From Isoetes taiwanensis (taxonomy: Eukaryota > Streptophyta > Lycopodiopsida > Isoetales > Isoetaceae), in assembly GCA_021234155.1 (NCBI GenBank), contig JAJEKV010000030.1, positions 756,901-820,900 on the forward strand: 64,000 bases of DNA, read 5' to 3'. A model generated the notes under the pieces. The model was not told the origin of the DNA. It did no database searches and saw nothing but the letters and a program-made list of their open reading frames with translations. How positions within the stretch are numbered: position 1 is the first letter of the stretch; every line of letters starts with the position of its first letter. A program made the translations under genes and the position numbers. Positions 11,837 to 21,700 of this stretch are shown here, piece by piece.

Positions 11837-13027
11837 CTATAGTAACCTTGTATTCCCCTTGAAAGATGTTTCACGCTTCCTCCATGAAGTCTCAGCTTGT
11901 ACGGCATCTAACCATGTATGGCTCAACAACAAAGTATAAGTTTCAGCATGCACACTCTCCGGGAATTTTAAAACCATGAAATCCAAGATTGCTTCCACCT
12001 CATATACCTTGCATAAAACATTTCTTATGACTCCCATAGGCTGCACCTTCATTTGATTGAATGCTTTGAGCATCATAGTTGTCGGTTCCATCATTTTCAA
12101 TCCAACTTGAAGCATTATGTGGTAAGGCATTACATTCACTCCGCTGCCGGTATCTATGTTGGCATCTTTGATTAAATATCCATTGATACTCACATCACAA
12201 AGAAATGGCCCTGGATCCTTGGATTGCCGGGCTGGTGGCTCCATTCTACTCTTATTGGTATCATTTGAGATGATTTGTTGGACTGAAATTTCTGATTTTG
12301 TTCTTCCCCCTAACTCTTGCAATAAATTTGGAGAATAATGCATCAATTGCTCAAGAGTAAGTGTAACTTTAGTGGCCAAAACTTGGCTGATCACATCATC
12401 TTCACTTTGAATTTCCTCATCCACCATAGGAGGCATTACTATGGGCTGATTTTCTTGTATAGACTGAAACTGTTCTGTGGGCAGCACATTGAATTGCACC
12501 TTCTTAGGTGCTGACACCTTCAAAGCTTGTTCCTTCAAAGCCTTTGGAAAAGAGGTCTTAGTCTTCTCCGCTATCGGCACTACTCTTGGTTCTTGAACCA
12601 CCTTTTGTGATTTTGTAACCGCATTTACTTCTCCAATCTCTTCTTCTTGCAGAAATGGATCATTCTCCACCTCAACAAATCCACAATTTACTACTGATTT
12701 TGCCTTCTCTTGCTTCTTAAGCTCCTCAATAAGAGCCTTAACTTGAGGATTATCAATGTACTTTGCATCTTGAATGCGAATATCATTATTACGAAGAGGT
12801 ACTGATTCAACCACTTGCTGCCGTGGTGGATACTTGTTGGTTGCCCATTCCGGTTTCCCATGAATTTTCCAACAAGTACTCTCATCATGCTTGAATTTAT
12901 CACATAACTTGCAATACAAATGAGCCTTACTTGGATACCATCCCTGTTTTGGCTGCACTATTTGTGTGGAACTCATTGGAGCTTGTGGCATCATTGGAAC
13001 TTGTGGTATGATAGGTGCTGCTTGCAT
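11837..13027 (-). pseudogene. Third zinc knuckle plus aspartic protease
   Basis: This 396-codon frame overlaps the end of gag in another phase. Near its start is a third CX2CX4HX4C knuckle (CKLCDKFKHDESTC). After a charged, low-complexity stretch comes the retroviral-type aspartic protease: CDVSINGYLIKDANIDTGSG with the catalytic DTG, followed by hydrophobic strands. It would cut the Gag-Pol polyprotein. The frame ends soon after the protease (SHTWLDAV) with no read-through into the next domain. About 400 bases separate it from the RNase H frame. They contain a short charged frame (11710-11513) that could be a linker. A start codon is not really expected here, because in related elements this is one polyprotein. 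Confidence 0.75.
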
Positions 13028-14077
13028 TGGTTGAATAGAAATAAGTGGTGTTGCATAACAGCAAATACCAGATTGGCCCTCTCAAAGAATCTCTATATTC
13101 TTGATCATTATGACCTTTTATTTGGCATCTTGAGCAGAATTTCAGCAATCTACATGTAGTATCAGAATGTCCAATAGACCCACAATACTCACAAGTAATA
13201 AACTGAACCTCCCTTGGCTTCTCACCAATTGTAAGCTTAGAAATCTTGGCTGCAATATCCTCTGTTTTATGCTCTGGAGCAGCAACTTCATGAATGTATC
13301 CCAGCTTATCTTCAGCCTTGAGAGCATACTTTTGTGCCTCTAACAATGTTGTAGGTTGTTTAGCCTTCATCTTATGAGCAATCGCTGTTTCAGCCCCTTC
13401 ACATACCATTGGATATCCATTTCATCACTCCTTGCAATCTTCCAATGAACCACGGCTTTGAGAACTGCAATGTACCTCTGATTATACTCTCTAATTGATT
13501 CATCTTCCTTTTGTGTGAAATTTGTCCACCTTTCCATAGTCTTATCCTTACCATGGACTTCTTGATAATTAGCAATGAATGCTTCCTTTAATTCCTGATA
13601 GGTCATGGTATCTGGCTGGGTTTGTGCCCATTCCTCCACTGAATCTTGCAAAGAACTATGAAACCAAAGCAAATAATCACCAACCGGTAACTTACATTGC
13701 TGGCAATACCTCTCAAACTTCACAATATGCTTCAAAGGATCCCGATCCATCAGATCATCGAACTTTGGAATCCCCATTGTCTGAAAACCCCATACCATAG
13801 GTGGTAATACAACCATCTCTGCCTCTTCTTGGGTTTCTTGAAATTGGAAAAACGAAATTGAATCTCCCTTCAATTTGAAAAACGAAATTGGATTACCTTC
13901 TAGATCGGTAAATGGAATCAAAACCTCCTGGATCTAAGAATTAGACCCTAGATCTGCTCCCAAATCTGAAAACGAAATTGAATCTTGATGCAATTTTGAA
14001 CCCAAAGATTGACTCACCGGTCCTCTTCTTGTGACGATGCAGCTTAGTGGGATCTCCTTCTTACTTCTCTTGGGCAT
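12927..14077 (-). pseudogene. gag (capsid and zinc knuckles), broken
   Basis: The likely start is ATG at 14077-14075 (MPKRSKKEIPL). The frame is interrupted by TAG at 13936-13934, then continues in frame through the capsid-type segment (WAQTQPDTMTYQELKEAF, then EYNQRYIAVL). Near 13390-13370 the frame shifts by one base, and the sequence continues as AHKMKAKQPTTLLEAQKYAL. Two knuckles follow: CEYCGSIGHSDTTC (CX2CX4HX4C) and a second whose last cysteine is replaced (CSRCQIKGHNDQEY). Gag would form the RNA-packaging particle. With one stop and one frameshift it cannot be made as a single protein from this copy. A third knuckle lies in the next frame. Confidence 0.8.
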
Positions 14078-14245
14078 AAAACTATGCTCCCCTTGTCAAA
14101 TTTTGCCCCGCAAATCAATTACGGCAAAATCCCCTCACACAAGAAATTGCTCCTTTCTAAATGGTGTCGTTCTTTACCGATGATCACCAATACCAATGAT
14201 AACAACTCCTTTTTCAATGGAAATTCTTGCCGATCACTGGTCTGT

Positions 14246-14263
14246 CGAGCACTGTGGTTGCCA
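14246..14263 (-). other. Candidate primer-binding site
   Basis: On the minus strand, three bases past the 5' LTR, the sequence reads TGGCAACCACAGTGCTCG. A start with TGG near the LTR end is what a tRNA 3' CCA end would pair with. I cannot assign the tRNA, so the call rests on position only. Confidence 0.4.
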
Positions 14264-14266
14264 AAT

Positions 14267-14582
14267 TGTTAGAGCCTGAACTCTAATCTTGCAAGAAGGA
14301 TGAAAACCCCAACAATCCAAGCTCAATCTATCAAATCAAGGCAATGCACAACACAAAGAATCATCATCTCCATAGCTAGATCAAGCAAAATACCTCTCTC
14401 TCAATACACCATCTCTCTGTTCTCCCCTCTCTGCTCAGACAATCCCGTCATGATCATGGATACGTGCAAATATCCAGCACGCGTGCATGTGCGTATATCA
14501 CTCTATATACGGTATACGGTCTCCTATATCACCTCAATAGTGGTGAATGTGGTGAGTGTGGTGAGTGGTGACCATCCCAACA
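14267..14582 (-). repeat. 5' LTR (316 bp) of the Tat-like element
   Basis: Direct repeat of 7222-7556. Read on the minus strand it starts TGTTGGGATGG and contains GTATATAGAG about 80 bases in, a plausible TATA box, followed by a U5-like stretch. This agrees with transcription toward gag on the minus strand. Confidence 0.92.
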
Positions 14583-14587
14583 ACTAA
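14583..14587. repeat. Target-site duplication ACTAA (right)
   Basis: Identical to 7217-7221, immediately outside the right LTR. Confidence 0.9.
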
Positions 14588-14810
14588 CCAGTGGTTGCAT
14601 CCTTTTCTTGCGAATGGGGTAAAGGTAGGGGTTCGGTCTTTGCATTGAAATTTGTAAACCATAAGATCAGACCCAACAATAAATCCAAAAGTGAATCTAG
14701 CATTGATGCAATTATAGCCAATGGCTTGCTCCTGATTAAGGCATACATCTTGGCAGCAAAAAGGAAAAGATTTGGCAAATTTGATATTTAGATAGCATGA
14801 AATTCACCCA

Positions 14811-15397
14811 CGCTCACATCAATGAGCACCGGGATCGAGCAGCTTGGAGGGTGTTGCTGAATCCCAGCCACTGCATGCCCTTCGACATGAGGACCATCTT
14901 ATTTGGGCTGCCAGCAAGTTTTGTGCTAGTGGAGAGGAATGGGCTTGGCCGTAGGCATTATTGGCATTATTGGGATGACATCATGCTTGCTGATGAGGAG
15001 GATAACAATTTTAAGGACATACATGATCCTTCTTACAGTGTTGATAGCCCTGATGTAGTCATACTTGAACCTGGTGTGGATTACATCCCCATCCACAAGG
15101 ATGATCGTACGATGGTCGTTGGTTGATAGAGTTGCTTGGGTGTTCATTGTACAGTTCAGGTTGTAGTTTTATTGTTTTCATGTATTTCTTTGGTGTACAG
15201 CTGCAGGATTAATGGAGGGTGACCCAGAACCGGTTCGTGATGTGCAGCAACCAGTTGTATCCTTGCCACAATCTTTGATTTCATCTGCCATAGATGCCTC
15301 CCATCCCGACCTCGTTGTATATGCAGCTGAGCCAGAGGCAGCATTCTTTACTCAGGAGCTTGTTAACAATGTGATTCAGGTGGGCACTGAGGCGCAT
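14811..15397 (+). repeat. Left arm of long inverted repeat
   Basis: This arm is a reverse-complement partner of 15606-16134 at roughly 85-90% identity by eye, separated by a loop of about 208 bases. It carries the same decayed coding fragment as the right arm, in the opposite orientation, including LADEEDNNFKDIHDPSYS and SSAIDASHPDLVVYAAE. Confidence 0.85.
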
Positions 15398-15402
15398 AGG
15401 AT

Positions 15403-16532
15403 TCAGGCTGGGCCACTCTGCGCATGCCTTATGCCCGCATCTAACTGGCGTATCTCCTGAACAAGCAAGGCTCTTGCGAGGCTCATATGAGAGCGCAACG
15501 TATGCAGCTCAGAAACTGGGACACCAAGGTGCTCCCACTTCACAACGGTAGAAGTGTAGAATGCCCTGAGCTGCCGCCTGAGCACATGGAGTGATGCTAC
15601 AACCCTATGCGCCTCAGTGCCCACCTGAAGCACATTGTTAACAAACTCCTGAGCAGAGAATGCTACCTTTGACTCAGCTGCATACACAACGAGGTCGGGA
15701 TGGGAGGCATCTATGGCAGATGAAATCAAAGATTGTGACAAGGATACAACTAATTGTTGCACACCACGAACCGGGTCCGAGCTCCTACAGTTGTACACCA
15801 AAGAAATACATGAAAACAATAAAACTGCAATCTGAATGGCCACCGTACGATCACCCTTGTGGACAGGGATGTAATCCATACTAGGTTCAAGTACGACCAC
15901 ATCGAAGCTATCAGCATTGTAAGAAGGATCATGTATGTCCTCAAAATTATTATCCTCCTCATCAGCAAGAATAGTGTCATCCCAATAACGCCTATGGCCA
16001 GGACCATTCCTCTCCACTGGCAAAAAGCCTGCTGGCAGCCCAAATTAGATGGTCCTCATGTCGGAGGGCATGCAGTGGCTGGGATTCATCAACACCCTCC
16101 AAGCTGCTCGAACCCGGTGCTCAGTGATGTGAGCCGTATTTGAAGGTATATGATCCAGGAGCTAGAGAGACTAAACTTCCCAGATCGGATCATTCTGGCC
16201 AAGGTATACAACAGGCTGGCAGTTGGCCTACGGTTGCCATGGTAATTGACAAAATGTGCAGCTCTATTCAAAAGATTCTTATTGCCAAGAACAACAAGGC
16301 TCTTCGTATCACCAGCTCCCCACCTCAAATACAGATCTTTCCCCTTCTCAATATCAGCTTCAATGATGTTATGCAGATGGCAAACATAGTGAACCTTACC
16401 AACATCTTTCATGCAATACTCGACCATGCCTTCAAAGCAGTGAAGGTGGCTATTCTTGAGAGCCTTGCATACCAGAATCACATCTGTTGGCTTTGAGACC
16501 CAATTAAAATCTTTCTTAATAGCATCGTTCAT
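15403..16532 (-). pseudogene. Decayed protein fragment, unknown family
   Basis: Two frames in the same direction, 16532-16089 and 16023-15403, read as one broken protein. The first holds a patterned segment (KKDFNWVSKPTDVILVCKAL, FEGMVEYCMKDVGKVHY, GKDLYLRWGAG). The second holds an acidic stretch (LADEEDNNFEDIHDPSYNAD) and a helical C-terminus. I do not recognise the family. The YCMKD-type segment reminds me of uncharacterised proteins that are repeated in plant genomes and could be transposon-borne. Part of the coding region is copied in inverted orientation at 14811-15397. The break near 16100 coincides with the outer edge of the inverted repeat. It is not intact. Confidence 0.5.
15606..16134 (-). 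repeat. Right arm of long inverted repeat
   Basis: Partner of 14811-15397. The coding fragment it carries continues past both edges of the arm on the minus strand, so this arm looks like the parent and the left arm like an inverted partial copy. Confidence 0.85.
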
Positions 16533-16630
16533 AGCCTAGGGGCTCTTGAACCAGGCTCTAAAGACAGCCTCTAGGCTCCATGACCACGGCTCTAGCTAGG
16601 CACCTTCGGTTGCAAAAATCAACAAGGGCA

Positions 16631-17618
16631 TCATAGAAGCTTGTGGGTACAGATGTCTTGCTCAGACACACTCAAAGTCACGCTCACATCTATGGCAGTC
16701 CAATCCTGACCAAGAGAAAAGCCAGCAGAAGGCCCTTCAATTTGAGGGCCTCTAGAAGAAGACCCAATTTCAATGAGCTCAGAGAAGGAGACATAGAGCA
16801 GGCGACCCCCTTCCCATTCCTGGCTGTTCTCCTCAAAGACATGACAGAATAAAACAACGAACAGAGATGGCTTACCTGTAGCTGAAGTCGCTTGACAAAA
16901 TCCTGGACCTGTACTTGACCCAGCCAGGAATAGGCGCCCATCTGCACCTTCGCCATCTACATGAACCCCAACACTCCGAGCAACAGTAGGCCATATTTGA
17001 AATCTAGATTCCCATTTTTGGAATCCAGGTTGCCAGCATCAGCATGTACAGTATTCTCATATGAATACCGTCAAAAACCATACAAAATCTTAGGATATAT
17101 TTGTACCATATTTATTTTGGCCAGATTATTATCCTACTTTCCATAGAAAACAAAATAATGTTAATAACACTTGTTCACAGGCACCAACCAGGCTTAACCA
17201 AAGAATTTGTCGCCACAAACACAACAAATTCACATACCATACGTTCACCTAAACTCCCAGAGTCAGCTAAAAGGTTGTCCATTTCAGGGAATCCTTCAAG
17301 GATTTGCTGTTGTTGCTGATAAAACGGTTCTATATCCATAACTACTTAGGAGCATTAGTCAAACCATGATGCATGTTACCTCAAAGTCTTCTCTGTAAAC
17401 AGAAAAAACTCACATGATTTTTTGAGGCAACCCTCCAGACTGTTCATGGGGGATCCAGAATGGGAATTGATGTTTATCCTGGGATTCTGGTGGAAATTCA
17501 AGTGCCATGTATCTTCCTGAGAGCAACCCACGTTACATTTTGATAATATCTCTATACTGTATGTCTGAAGCAAGGACTCTGACTCTTCATGGTGGAAAGA
17601 ATCCAAGTTCTCTTCCAT
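16631..17618 (-). CDS. Four-exon gene model, unknown product (196 aa)
   Basis: Exons on the minus strand are 17618-17414, 17341-17238, 16956-16876 and 16831-16631. Every junction has GT..AG with good donors (GTGAGT, GTATGTG, GTAAGC), and lengths 205, 104, 81 and 201 keep one frame from ATG to TGA, which is hard to get by chance. The predicted protein begins MEENLDSFHHEESESLL, has a glutamine run (FYQQQQQILEGF), and ends with EWEGGRLLYVSFSELIEIG and a serine/glycine-rich tail. No transmembrane segment is seen. I do not recognise the family. It could be the surviving 5' part of a longer regulatory gene, because the decayed fragment and inverted repeat begin only about 100 bases downstream. In exon 2 an alternative donor (TTTAG followed by GTGAAC) would change the frame of exon 3. 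Confidence 0.5.
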
Positions 17619-18127
17619 AAAGCTTCTCCACTTATTTAGCTTCGTTTCTTTCTAGATTCAGAAGACCATACCACTGTTCCACCAAGTACAGGAAGTTAGA
17701 ATCTTATGTTGAACCATTCATCCATGAACAAATAATTTTAATCGACTTCCGGCCTGTGATGAAATATAGAGAGCTTAATACTAGGCATTTAAGCATTTGA
17801 TTTGCTTAAGAGAAATCTTTCAATTTTATGCTTTGCTTTCTTGTCTTGAGATTTTTAACAAGAATGCTTGTAATAAAGAACTGAAATGAAACTTCAGAGG
17901 AGAAATTTAGTTGAGTTTAGGACTGCAAGGCTGCATTAGCGCATGACTCTGAAAGCATTTGGCATTCAGAGAAATAATACCCTTTATCTTTAGAGTGTTT
18001 GATTATTTGAGGTCCAAAATGCAAGGTTGAGCATTTAACCTGGTATGACATATAGAATATAAGAAGAAGAAGAGATTGTTCTATCATTTAGTCCTTCTGG
18101 TTGAAAGTCTTCATGGTTGTCTTTCAG

Positions 18128-18610
18128 GACGAGGTGCTCGCCGCATGCTTCTTTGCACTGTTTATGGCTATTGGTGATGTCTTGGAATTTTTGACTGGTG
18201 CTTTTCATAAGTCGCTCAAGGTTTTTTCTTTTACAATGATTTGCTAGCCTGTGGTTTATCTTGTGTCAATCTTAAAATATGCATTCCTTCTCCATGTTGT
18301 TCTAGTGGTCGCAATAACTATTATCATTGTCGCAGTCGTTAAGGAGATCCAATGGTCACCTGCTTTGAAAGGTCAAGGGAATATGCCCACCTCTCCACTA
18401 ATCTCTGAGAAGTCAGCTGCAGATATATTAATGGTGGAGATGCAGTTAACGGTGTGAATGTTCAAGCTCATCTCTTTCTAATGCCCACGATGATGAAGAG
18501 CAGGAGAAAGAGGAGCTTCAAGAAGCATTTATTTGGGAGCTTATTGGGGCTTTGAGAGACTTGCCACTTCCCATCTGGTATATTTTACAATATCTGCTCT
18601 TACATGGATA
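18128..18610 (+). pseudogene. Possible decayed membrane-protein fragment
   Basis: From an acceptor-like TTTCAG at 18127 a frame reads DEVLAACFFALFMAIGDVLE. It is stopped by TAG at 18245-18247, then continues in the same frame with a strongly hydrophobic segment (PVVYLVSILKYAFLLHVVLV, then a run of isoleucine and valine) that would span a membrane. After 18457 another phase gives an acidic, helical stretch (NAHDDEEQEKEELQEAFIWE). The pattern is coding-like but I recognise no family. An intron explaining the TAG would be only 27 bases, too short for a plant, so I treat it as a relic. Confidence 0.3.
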
Positions 18611-19999
18611 GCTCGGTTTCATTTCCTCTTGTTTGATATAGACTGGTTGTGCTCAGAACTTCATTTTTATTAATAAAGCATGCATATGGAGGAAGCCATT
18701 GGTTAGGCTGCTTCTGACAAGCTCATTGAGGTAAGCAACCAAAAAAGTTTTGCGGCCTGTAATGTAAATGTGTGGTCGGAAGTAACATTTTTATCAAATG
18801 GCCGCCTCTAAGTCTCTCATTTTTCCCCTTGCTATTTTCTCTTGTAGAAAGTAGCCATACTGCTGGAATATCATCAGCAAATAGTTTTTTGTGATTATAT
18901 AAAGTTCAATGCAAATATGTTTGGACACATATCAGCCAGCTCCTTTCACTAGGACAAAATTCTAATATCTGCATTGCTGCAAACATCTTTGAGTATTGAT
19001 TTCTCCCAAGTACTCATTCATCAATGCCGGTGGTTTAAGCTTACATAAACATTGGGACCCCACATCATCAACAAAGAAGGGGCAACGCGTACCCAGCCTG
19101 TAAATTTTAAGTCATCATTGAATATGGAAAAAAAAAGGTAACCTACATCCCAAAATCGCTCTGCTGCATACAAATCTTCATGCAAGTCTTCAAAGATGCC
19201 GGAGTGTACAAAGCCAAAACCGTTGATGCTGATGCAGACAGTTTTCATGATGAATGGACAATTTTCTTGCTGTTTTCATGAGATAAAGAGAGGAGTGGAG
19301 GTGCGCGGGAAAAAAGGAAAGATGATGTGGCTGACAGGTGTGTAGCCTAGAATTCCAGCAAATGTTGCAGAAGGGGTTAGGCAAGCCCACTAATGATACC
19401 CTCTGACCCTAGAGGGCAACCCTCCATGCGCAACACCCGCTTTTTTTTTTGAGTTTCCCTAGGGGAAACCCTCGCTCATGTGGATTTTTTTGCATATTCA
19501 AGGTATATGCTAATATATTCCTGGAGTATTAAAAAACCACTCCAAAACTCGGTATTGCCGTTAATATTTCAATCACCAGGTTTCTGCGTGAGGGGTGTTG
19601 CTGTTCCTCATGCCGCATAACCAGATGCTTAGTTCTTATGCGCCCAGGAAGAACCACACTAAATCCGATCATTGAGAGCCAAAATTGGGCCACATGCGCT
19701 TGAAGCTCCATCAGATCTGTGAAACAAAATAGAAACAAAATGACAAGGTACGACAGTAAGGGCTCCTATCAAGAACCAGTAGAGCAGAGACCTAGATTTC
19801 AAGATTTAGATTAAGGGGATTTCACACTTCAAGAAGGAGGCTGTTGATGTGATTCTTATGCATGGAAGACCCACATTACAATGGCAATCTTGGGGCAATC
19901 TTCCAGTAAGTTTTCCTTACATCTTCTTTAGATTTTAAGGCTTTCAGAGATCCGTTTTATGCATGTGGTATCATTGGGGCATCACCCCATGCAAGTTGT

Positions 20000-20118
20000 A
20001 TTGTTCTTCCATTCTTCAGCATGTATGGTAGTTTTCTAAGTGGTCTAAAAATATTCGACATTGTTCTTGCATTCCTTAGCATGTATGATATTTTCCTAAG
20101 TGGTCTAAAAATATTCGA
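20000..20118. repeat. 60-bp tandem duplication
   Basis: 20000-20059 and 20060-20118 are near-identical, both containing CTAAGTGGTCTAAAAATATTC. No gene is seen in the surrounding 18611-20872. Confidence 0.85.
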
Positions 20119-20872
20119 ATGCAAAGTGCTCAGTAGATATACAACAAGATGCATATAGTAAATGCAGTTTCATTGAAACATATGGATTGTCATATTCATC
20201 TATGCATTTATGCTAGAAGATAGGTGTACTATCTTTTAAAAGGATTACAAATAGAGGGTTAAAGCCAGCTAATGTAACCTCCTGTATTGGAGGTCTTGAT
20301 ACATGTTATGCCTTTGTAAGTCTAGTAGAAGAGGTAAGGCTATTCATTCCAACATTGTTTATCATAGATTTAAGGCAGATCTTACTACAATGGAATGCCT
20401 TTCTTCTTATGCAATATTTTGCAGCCTGAATAAATGGAATGTAGTATTATGAAATGCCATGGTAATTTTGCACATCCATCATCTGCAAAAGAGGTGGCAA
20501 CTTTGGTGTTCTTGATACCATTCTAGTTTTCTAGACTTTGCTCAAACGTAATTAGTGCATCCATTACGATAATTAAGAAGTGTGGACATCTTGAACGTGC
20601 ATTGAGAGTCTTTCAAATGTTCACTATCTAAAATGTGGTGATCATAATCTTAACCACACTAAGACACAATTCAATAGTAGAGAAGGCAGACGAAGAATGA
20701 AGCAATCTGAATCCTAAAATTTGGATTTTAGAGAAAAACTTGGCCAATAAACACAATGACCCTCACATTGCACGAATTGCACTTATGAGATTCACACATA
20801 ACCCTTGTGTGAATCGTTTGTTGTTTGAGGATTTAGAGACCTGAAAATGCTAATCTAAGGTACAAATCTAGT

Positions 20873-21700
20873 TTAAAATGTTAAATGTTTTAGGTTGCTT
20901 ATCCTTGACTCCAAGTCTTCTACTGATTCTTTTGTCATCTCAAGAGACAACTTAATTTTGCTGATATCATACTCGAGAGAAGACCTATTATCAGCATCTT
21001 TTTTCTACTGTAAAACAGTTAGTAATGAAAGGCCATAGGTACTCTTTTCTTGCTCCAATTGAATCAATGCAATTCTCTCGTCTGGGCATACTTTCTTCAG
21101 ATCCTGCAACTTATTTCTAGCTTCAGTGATGCGCTTGGATAGAGTTGCTGCCGTACGATCATAACCAGCAAGTTCTCCATTGGTCTCAACCATCTGCATC
21201 TCCTTTGCTTTTAAGTCTTGCTCTAAAGCTGACATCTCAGACTACAAGCCATGTTGGTTAGTTTCCAAAGTACAAATTGCAGCTGCTACATTACTTAACC
21301 GCAACTCCTCAATTGCAGTTCTTTTCTTGTTATCCCTTTTAGAGATTTGTAAACTGCCCCACGCAAATCTTGCCCAATCAATCTTGTAGCTATCAGGATT
21401 AGCAAGAGCCCTATTAGTGTGTTGCCAAGCAAAACCCCTAGCAAAGATAGTTCCAGCTTCATTATTCCTTAATCCAAATTGGTAAACCTTATACACCAAA
21501 TCCTGCAGCTCGTCATGGAATTCAGGTCTCACTTTATATAATGTGATTTTCATTCTAATTAATTGATTAGTCCAAACAGTAAGAAAATCCGACATGGGAC
21601 AGTCATCCCAAGTTAGTGATGAAGGATCTCTACCTTCATTTGGCAAACCCCTGTACATATGAAACTCCAATTCAGAGGTCGCAATCTTCATAGCCGCCAT
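20873..21700 (-). pseudogene. Coiled-coil protein frame with two in-frame TAG codons
   Basis: One frame runs 275 codons from ATG at 21700 to TAA at 20875-20873, broken only by TAG at 21244-21242 and TAG at 21007-21005. The first part (MAAMKIATSELEFHMYRGLP, then DWARFAWGSLQISKRDNKKR) looks globular. From about 21235 on it is a heptad-like coiled coil (EQDLKAKEMQMVETNGELAG, KRITEARNKLQDLKKV, ESVEDLESRISNLKHL). The coding character continues across both stops, so either decay is recent or the stops are errors. I do not recognise the family. No introns are apparent, which could mean a transposon-borne or retrocopied gene. Confidence 0.45.

Larger units (their letters stand above)
7222..14582 (-). 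mobile_element. Complete Ty3/Gypsy LTR retrotransposon with extra RNase H (Tat-like)
   Basis: The element is 7.36 kb, bounded by direct LTRs (TG..CA) and flanked by ACTAA on both sides, so insertion and both ends are intact. Coding runs on the minus strand: gag with three zinc knuckles, protease, an archaeal-type RNase H, reverse transcriptase, a degenerate Gypsy RNase H, and integrase. The LTRs differ by about seven substitutions and one 19-bp indel over about 316 aligned bases, so insertion was fairly recent. Nevertheless every coding segment carries stops or frameshifts. Either it was mobilised in trans by a relative or part of the damage is sequencing error. A second RNase H is typical of the plant Tat lineage; the order seen here is not the usual one. 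Confidence 0.93.

Noticed and set aside
15403-16532. Replitron or other HUH replication protein
   Set aside because: The YCMKD segment was suggestive, but I cannot find an HUH motif in the visible part, so I left it unassigned.
18221-18247. A 27-base intron that would remove a TAG
   Set aside because: Far below the usual minimum plant intron length.
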